From the NCBI RefSeq assembly GCF_003268475.1, contig NZ_MCIF01000002.1:5648100-5712099 (forward strand): a stretch of DNA of 64,000 nt. The letters are read 5' to 3'. Made by a program: the position numbers and the translations under genes. This document shows positions 59,213 to 64,000 of this stretch, piece by piece (position 1 is the first letter of the stretch; every line of letters starts with the position of its first letter). The notes under the pieces are model-generated. The model worked only from the letters and a program-made list of their open reading frames with translations. It was not told where the DNA came from and searched no databases. Source of the DNA: Thermogemmatispora tikiterensis (GTDB lineage Bacteria; Chloroflexota; Ktedonobacteria; Ktedonobacterales; Ktedonobacteraceae).

Positions 59213-60994
59213 ATGGCGACCGAGCAAGAGCATCAGACCCCTTCTTCCGCTGGCAACAACCTCCTGGGCCTGGGAGTCGGCGGCGGCAGTAAGGTAGAGC
59301 GCATCAAGGCTGAGAGCCGCTATCTGCGTGGGGCCATCGCCGAGGAGCTGGCTCAGGACAGCTCGCATTTCAGCGAGGCGCAGGTCCAGCTCATCAAATT
59401 TCATGGGATTTACCAGCAAGAGAACCGTGACCTGCGTCAGGCGCGTAAGGCTGCGGGTGAGGAAAAGGCTTATCAATTCATGGTCCGCTCGCGTATTCCG
59501 GGGGGCGCATTGACCGCCGAGCAATATCTGGTCGAAGATGATCTGGCGGGCCGCTATGCCAATGGAACCTTGCGCTTCACGACGCGCCAGGGCATTCAGC
59601 TGCATGGCGTCTTGAAGCACGATCTGCGCGCGACGATCCGCGCTATCAATGAGGCGCTGCTCTCAACGCTGGCGGCCTGCGGTGATGTGAACCGCAACGT
59701 GATGGCCTGTCCGGCGCCGGCGCGCAGTCGGGCCCAGGCGCAAGTTCAGGAAGTAGCGCGGCAGATCGCTCGTCATCTGGCGCCGCGCAGCCGGGCCTAT
59801 CATGAGATCTGGGTCGATGGGCAGCATGTCCAGACGGTGGGGACGCCGGACGATGAGGAGGTAGAGCCGATCTACGGGCCGACCTATTTGCCGCGCAAGT
59901 TCAAGATCGGCGTGGCTTTCCCTGGTGATAACTGCATCGATGTCTATACCCAGGATATTGGGCTGGTTGCTGAGCTGGACGATGGCGGCGAGCTGGCGGG
60001 CTTTACGGTGCTGGTGGGCGGCGGCATGGGCATGACCCACGGCAAGGCCGATACCTATCCGCGCCTGGGAACGCCGCTCTGCTTTGTGCCGGCGGCTGAG
60101 GCCCTCTCGGTCGTGGAGACCATCGTAACGATCCAGCGTGACTATGGCGATCGCCAGAACCGCAAGCATGCGCGCATGAAATATGTGGTCGAGGAGCGGG
60201 GTATCGCGTGGTTCCGCGCTGAGTTGGAGCGGCGCCTGGGCCATGCCGTGGCTGATCCCCATCCGCTGCAGTGGGAGGGCGTTGATGATCATCTGGGCTG
60301 GCACGAGCAGGGTGATGGACGCTGGTTTTTGGGGGTCTATGTGGAGAATGGGCGCGTACGCGATACGGACTCCTGCCAGTTGCGCACGGGCCTGCGAAAG
60401 GCGATCGAGACCTTCCGTCCTGGTATCCGTTTAACCGGACAGCAGAATATCCTGCTGACCGATCTGACTGCGGATCAGCGCGAGCCGCTGGAAGCCTTGC
60501 TGCGTGCACATGGCATTGAGACGGACCCTACGAAGCTGGGGGTGAAACGCTATGCGATGGCCTGCCCGGCCTTGCCGACCTGTGGTCTGGCAGTGGCTGA
60601 GGCGGAGCGTGTTCTGCCCAGCGTGGTGGACGAGATCGGGCGCCAGATGGAGGAGCTGGGCCTGGCCGGTGAGCGGCTCAGTCTGCGTATGAGCGGCTGC
60701 CCCAATGGCTGTGCCCGTCCCTATATGGGCGACATCGGCTTTGTGGGCCGCTCGAAGGACCTCTACAATATCTATGTCGGCGGCGATTGGGAGAATACGC
60801 GCCTGACGACGCTCTACGCCGCCTCGGTACCTTTGCGAGAGGTACCCGCTACCATTCGCCCGCTGTTGCTGCTCTGGCGCGATGAGCGCACTCCCGGTGA
60901 GACTTTCGGCGACTACTGCCATCGCGTCGGTGTGGAGTATCTGCGTCAGCGGGCGCAGACCCTCGACGAACGCCAGTTGAGTGGCTTGCATTGA
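59213..60994 (+). CDS. Siroheme-dependent sulfite reductase (nitrite/sulfite reductase family)
   Basis: A 593-residue siroheme and iron-sulfur enzyme. The two symmetric nitrite/sulfite reductase halves are seen (N-terminal ferredoxin-like parts around FMVRSRIPGG and LRFTTRQGIQLHG, and later WFLGVYVENGRV). The four cysteines binding the Fe4S4-siroheme centre are in ACPALPTCGLA (C-x5-C) and SGCPNGCARP (C-x3-C). Residues around ARPYMGDIGFVGRS match assimilatory CysI-type sulfite reductases more than nitrite reductases, though that distinction is not absolute. The siroheme synthesis genes follow directly, consistent with supplying its cofactor. Confidence 0.9.
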   Translation: MATEQEHQTPSSAGNNLLGLGVGGGSKVERIKAESRYLRGAIAEELAQDSSHFSEAQVQLIKFHGIYQQENRDLRQARKAAGEEKAYQFMVRSRIPGGALTAEQYLVEDDLAGRYANGTLRFTTRQGIQLHGVLKHDLRATIRAINEALLSTLAACGDVNRNVMACPAPARSRAQAQVQEVARQIARHLAPRSRAYHEIWVDGQHVQTVGTPDDEEVEPIYGPTYLPRKFKIGVAFPGDNCIDVYTQDIGLVAELDDGGELAGFTVLVGGGMGMTHGKADTYPRLGTPLCFVPAAEALSVVETIVTIQRDYGDRQNRKHARMKYVVEERGIAWFRAELERRLGHAVADPHPLQWEGVDDHLGWHEQGDGRWFLGVYVENGRVRDTDSCQLRTGLRKAIETFRPGIRLTGQQNILLTDLTADQREPLEALLRAHGIETDPTKLGVKRYAMACPALPTCGLAVAEAERVLPSVVDEIGRQMEELGLAGERLSLRMSGCPNGCARPYMGDIGFVGRSKDLYNIYVGGDWENTRLTTLYAASVPLREVPATIRPLLLLWRDERTPGETFGDYCHRVGVEYLRQRAQTLDERQLSGLH

Positions 60995-61152
60995 GCGTGC
61001 GCGCCTGCTGCTCTTCCTGGAGAGGCAGGCGCGCTGTGTATGGATGCAGAACCGCGCGGCGTGGAGGATGGGGGACCGGGCAACGGAGAGGACAGTGTCA
61101 CTTTGAGCGTGTGAGCGAACGAGAGAGAGCTGAGAGAGGAACGGCGACCGAG

Positions 61153-61863
61153 ATGCCGAACTATTATCCGATTATGCTCGATGTGCGCGGTCGACGTGTG
61201 GTGGTGATCGGAGGCGATCGCATTGCGGCGGAGAAGGTCCAGGCTTTCGCCGCCTGTGGGGCGCAGGTCTGTGTGATTGCTCCTGCGTGGTGCGTGGAGC
61301 TGGAGCAGGTGGCTCAGGAGTTGGGGGGACAGCTAGAGACGCGGCGTCGCCCCTATCAACCCGGCGACCTGGAGGGGGCGTTTGTGGTGATCGCCACGAC
61401 GCGCAAGCCGGAGCTGGTTGAAGCCGTCTGGAGCGAAGCCCAGCAGCGCGGGCAGTTGCTCAACATTGTCGATTTGCCCGAGCGCTGCAATTTCATTACG
61501 CCTTCGATTCTGCGCCGCGATCCCCTGACAGTGGCGGTCTCGACGGAAGGGGTCAGCCCGGGCCTGGCGAAGCTGATCCGTCAGGAACTGGAGCAGCACT
61601 TTTCCCGGGCCTATGGGGCCTTCTTGCGTCTGGCGGCGGAGGCGCGGGCTTTGCTGCGTACCCAGGGGGTCACCTATGAGCGGCGCGATGCCTTTTTTCA
61701 GGAGTTCTACCGCTCGCCGGTGCTGGCCCGCCTGGAGGAGGGCGCTGAGGCCGAGGCCCGTGCTCTGACAGCGGAGCTGTTGCGCCAGTATGGCGTGGAG
61801 GTACCTCGCTCGTTCGAGGAAGGTGGCGCCGGCGCCGTTGATGAGCGCTCGCTGGCCTCATAG
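61153..61863 (+). CDS. Precorrin-2 dehydrogenase / sirohydrochlorin ferrochelatase
   Basis: A 236-residue protein like Met8/the N-terminal half of CysG. It oxidises precorrin-2 to sirohydrochlorin with NAD and may insert iron to make siroheme. The Rossmann start MLDVRGRRVVVIGGDRIAAEKVQAFAACGAQV, the LLNIVDLPERCNFITPSILRRD segment and the VAVSTEGVSPGLAKLIRQELE helix are characteristic. The frame is open to 60991, but ATG 61153 begins at the family N-terminus (MPNYYPIMLD). It lies between sulfite reductase and the methyltransferase that makes precorrin-2. Confidence 0.92.
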   Translation: MPNYYPIMLDVRGRRVVVIGGDRIAAEKVQAFAACGAQVCVIAPAWCVELEQVAQELGGQLETRRRPYQPGDLEGAFVVIATTRKPELVEAVWSEAQQRGQLLNIVDLPERCNFITPSILRRDPLTVAVSTEGVSPGLAKLIRQELEQHFSRAYGAFLRLAAEARALLRTQGVTYERRDAFFQEFYRSPVLARLEEGAEAEARALTAELLRQYGVEVPRSFEEGGAGAVDERSLAS

Positions 61864-61880
61864 AGGGGGGAGATGGATGA

Positions 61881-62717
61881 ATGAGCGAGAAGCTTGAACA
61901 GCCAGGGGCACCGCTGGAGCGTGGCAAGGTCTACCTGGTGGGTGCTGGTCCCGGGGCGCCCGATTTGATTACCGTGAAGGGCTTGCGCTGCCTGCGCGCC
62001 GCCGATGTGGTGATTTATGATCGCCTCGTTGCCCCCGGGCTACTGACCGAGGTCCGCCCTGGGGCCGAGCTGATCTTTGCGGGGAAGCGACCAGGCTGCC
62101 ATCAGCTACCCCAGGCGGAAATCAATCGCCTGTTGATCGAGCAGGCCCGCCGTGGGCGTCTGGTGGTACGTCTCAAGGGAGGTGACCCCTTTGTCTTCGG
62201 ACGTGGTGGTGAGGAGGCCGAGGCGCTGGCGCAGGCTGGTATTCCCTTTGAGGTGGTGCCGGGAGTGAGCGCGGCGCTAGCCGTGCCAGCTTACGCCGGT
62301 GTGCCAGTGACGCACCGGGGCCTGGCCTCGCTGGTGACCATTGTGACCGGTCACAAGGAGCGTGGCACTGAGGCGAGCGCGGTGGATTGGCGCACGTTGG
62401 CGCGCGTGAGGGGAACGCTGGTGATCTTGATGGGTGTGAGGACACTGCCCCAGATTGTGGCTGAGCTACAGGCTGGCGGACTGAGCGCCGACACTCCGGC
62501 GCTGGTGATCGAGTGGGGGACGCTGCCCCAGCAGCGCGCGGTTACGGGCAGACTGGCCGAGATTGCGGAGCGCGCTGCTGAGACGGGCATACGAGCGCCG
62601 GCGGTCATCGTGGTCGGTGAGGTGGTGCGCCTGCGCGAGGTGCTGGCCTGGTTCCAGGACGAAGGGACCGCTCCTCTTGCCGCCGATGATCCGTATGCTA
62701 TAATGGCCGACGAGTAG
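61881..62717 (+). CDS. cobA: Uroporphyrinogen-III C-methyltransferase
   Basis: A 278-residue SAM-dependent methyltransferase that converts uroporphyrinogen III to precorrin-2. The first signature VYLVGAGPGAPDLITVKGL, the segment ADVVIYDRLV, RLKGGDPFVFGRGGEEAE and VTHRGLASLVTIVTGH are all present. Length matches stand-alone SUMT. The start has GGGGGAG upstream and lies 17 nt after the dehydrogenase stop, so the two are co-transcribed. It links the hem cluster's uroporphyrinogen III to siroheme for the sulfite reductase. Confidence 0.95.
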   Translation: MSEKLEQPGAPLERGKVYLVGAGPGAPDLITVKGLRCLRAADVVIYDRLVAPGLLTEVRPGAELIFAGKRPGCHQLPQAEINRLLIEQARRGRLVVRLKGGDPFVFGRGGEEAEALAQAGIPFEVVPGVSAALAVPAYAGVPVTHRGLASLVTIVTGHKERGTEASAVDWRTLARVRGTLVILMGVRTLPQIVAELQAGGLSADTPALVIEWGTLPQQRAVTGRLAEIAERAAETGIRAPAVIVVGEVVRLREVLAWFQDEGTAPLAADDPYAIMADE

Positions 62718-62744
62718 GGCCGGTGGTCTGCCTGGCTGGGCTGA

Positions 62745-62782
62745 GATGAGACGAGGCGAGGCGAGACGAGGCGAGGCGAGGC
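62745..62782. repeat. GAGRC pentanucleotide repeat
   Basis: Tandem GAGAC/GAGGC units in the short gap between cobA and the methyltransferase gene, immediately upstream of the latter. Confidence 0.75.
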
Positions 62783-62817
62783 AGAGCTGCCGCTATCCAG
62801 GGGGCTGGCCATTGTCA

Positions 62818-64000
62818 ATGTCTACCGTCTATCCACAGGTACGTTTGAAGCCGCAACGCGAGGAGCCGCTGCTCAACGGTCATCTCTGGGTCTTCTCGGG
62901 AGCCTTGCAGCAGGTGCCGCGCGAGGTCGAGCCGGGCGGGCTGGTTGAGGTGCGCTCGGCCTCGGGTCAGTTCCTCGGACGCGGCTATTATCATCCTCAC
63001 ACCGATATCGCGATCCGTCTACTGACGCGCCGCGAGGAGCCGATCGATGCTGCGTTGCTACGCCGACGCATTCGCCGGGCTCAGGAGCTGCGCCGCGTCT
63101 TTGATCCAGCCCTTACCAACATCTATCGGCTGATCCATTCAGAGGGTGATGGTCTACCTGGCCTGATTGTTGATCGTTACGCTGAGGTGCTGGTGGCTCA
63201 GGTGCACACGCTCGGCATGGAGCGTCTTCTGCCTCTGCTGGTGGAGCCTCTGCTCGAAGAGACGGGGGCACGTGGTCTGCTGTTGCGCAACGATAGCCAG
63301 GCGCGGCGCCGTGAGGGGTTAGCGCTGGAGGAGCCGCGCTTGCTGGCCGGCGAGGTGCCCCCGGAAGTGGAAGGGCGCGAAAATGGCGTGCGCTACCTGA
63401 TCGATCCCTGGCGCGGTCAGAAGACCGGCTTCTTTCTTGATCAGCGCGACAAGCGAGCGGCGCTGGCCAAGTATGTGCGGGCTATGGTCGCGGAAATAGC
63501 GCCCGAGGGCGTTGCGCGCGTGCTCAATTGCTTCTCCTATACGGGCGGCTTTTCGCTGGTGGCCGCCTTAAGCGATCAGCGCGTGCGGGTGACCAGCGTT
63601 GATAGCTCGCAGCCGGCAATGGAGGCGGCCCGTCGGCATTTCGCCTTCAATGGGCTGGATGCTGATCAGCACACCTTTGTCGTCGCTGATGTCTTTGCCT
63701 ATCTGGAGGAGGCCCGTGCGCAGGGCGCGCGCTTCGATATCGTGGTACTTGATCCGCCAGCCTTTGCGCGCAGCCAGGGGGCGAGGTCGCAGGCCCTGCG
63801 GGCCTATCGTCGCCTGAACATGCTGGGCATGAGCGTGCTGCGTCCCGCTGGTATTCTGCTGAGTTGCTCCTGCTCGGGAGCGATCGGCCTGGATGACCTG
63901 TCGGGGACGCTCTCGCTGGCGGCGCGCGCCCTCGACCGCGAGGTGCAGGTGTTGGAAGTGCTGACCCACAGCTGCGATCATCCGGTCAGACTGGCTATGC
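62818..64000 (+). CDS. Class I rRNA methyltransferase, RlmI-like (partial)
   Basis: 394 codons from ATG 62818 to the window end; the stop lies beyond. The N-terminus is a PUA-type domain (LLNGHLWVFSGAL, GRGYYHPHT); a middle domain contains EGDGLPGLIVDRY; the Rossmann core starts near LNCFSYTGGFSLVAA and has DPPAFARS and the SCSCS motif with the likely catalytic cysteine. This pattern is that of RlmI, the 23S rRNA cytosine-5 methyltransferase, and relatives. The Shine-Dalgarno is weak. It is unrelated in function to the tetrapyrrole genes before it. Confidence 0.88.
   Translation, partial: MSTVYPQVRLKPQREEPLLNGHLWVFSGALQQVPREVEPGGLVEVRSASGQFLGRGYYHPHTDIAIRLLTRREEPIDAALLRRRIRRAQELRRVFDPALTNIYRLIHSEGDGLPGLIVDRYAEVLVAQVHTLGMERLLPLLVEPLLEETGARGLLLRNDSQARRREGLALEEPRLLAGEVPPEVEGRENGVRYLIDPWRGQKTGFFLDQRDKRAALAKYVRAMVAEIAPEGVARVLNCFSYTGGFSLVAALSDQRVRVTSVDSSQPAMEAARRHFAFNGLDADQHTFVVADVFAYLEEARAQGARFDIVVLDPPAFARSQGARSQALRAYRRLNMLGMSVLRPAGILLSCSCSGAIGLDDLSGTLSLAARALDREVQVLEVLTHSCDHPVRLAM

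Overview
The window is GC-rich DNA with long leaders, many GTG starts and a mixed gene content: serine/threonine kinases, an ECF-type sigma factor with a zinc-finger anti-sigma, a TPR-CHAT protein, a sortase, coproheme-type heme synthesis (HemQ) and ALDH16. This looks like a thermophilic Ktedonobacteria-type member of Chloroflexota, with Thermogemmatispora as the closest match in style. That assignment is inference from gene style, not from a marker gene. I see no rRNA, tRNA, CRISPR array, phage or insertion sequence.

Layout. 0-9.6 kb is central and sugar metabolism: cupin, zinc alcohol dehydrogenase, transketolase, RNase HI with a tail domain, DUF169, CocE/NonD hydrolase and DeoC. 9.6-12.3 kb, on the minus strand, holds a pentapeptide-repeat protein and a matched pair of an LPDTG-anchored DUF4397 protein and a sortase. 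12.5-20.2 kb has an active Ser/Thr kinase, a two-domain ALDH16-type dehydrogenase, a TetR-regulated DrrAB-like ABC exporter with two matching operators, and a MOSC-like protein. 20.2-29.6 kb is signalling: a dCache-HAMP receptor without an output domain, a DUF4388 protein, then ECF sigma, anti-sigma and a TPR-CHAT caspase-like protein, followed by DUF971 and a 51-residue membrane protein. 29.9-41.5 kb, mostly minus strand, has a DUF2236 oxygenase-like protein, an SDR, a membrane protein, threonine aldolase, a zinc-ribbon/pseudokinase/periplasmic-binding receptor, a PfkB kinase and an ASKHA-like protein. 42.3-48.3 kb has a multi-GAF histidine kinase, an HD hydrolase, a disordered protein and CoxG.

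48.8-64 kb is a tetrapyrrole block. hemA, hemC, hemD, hemQ, hemL and hemB make uroporphyrinogen III from glutamyl-tRNA; HemQ belongs to the coproporphyrin route to heme. After a GH15 glucosidase come a siroheme sulfite reductase, a Met8-type precorrin-2 dehydrogenase and CobA, which branch uroporphyrinogen III to siroheme. A partial RlmI-type methyltransferase runs off the end.

The most interesting items are the sigma/anti-sigma/CHAT locus (possible protease-controlled transcription), the pseudokinase-receptor fusion, the sortase-substrate pair, the 110-nt hemA/hemC overlap, a promoter-terminator pair that could make a ~60-nt RNA, and a recurring class of long perfect hairpins without T-tracts just after genes.
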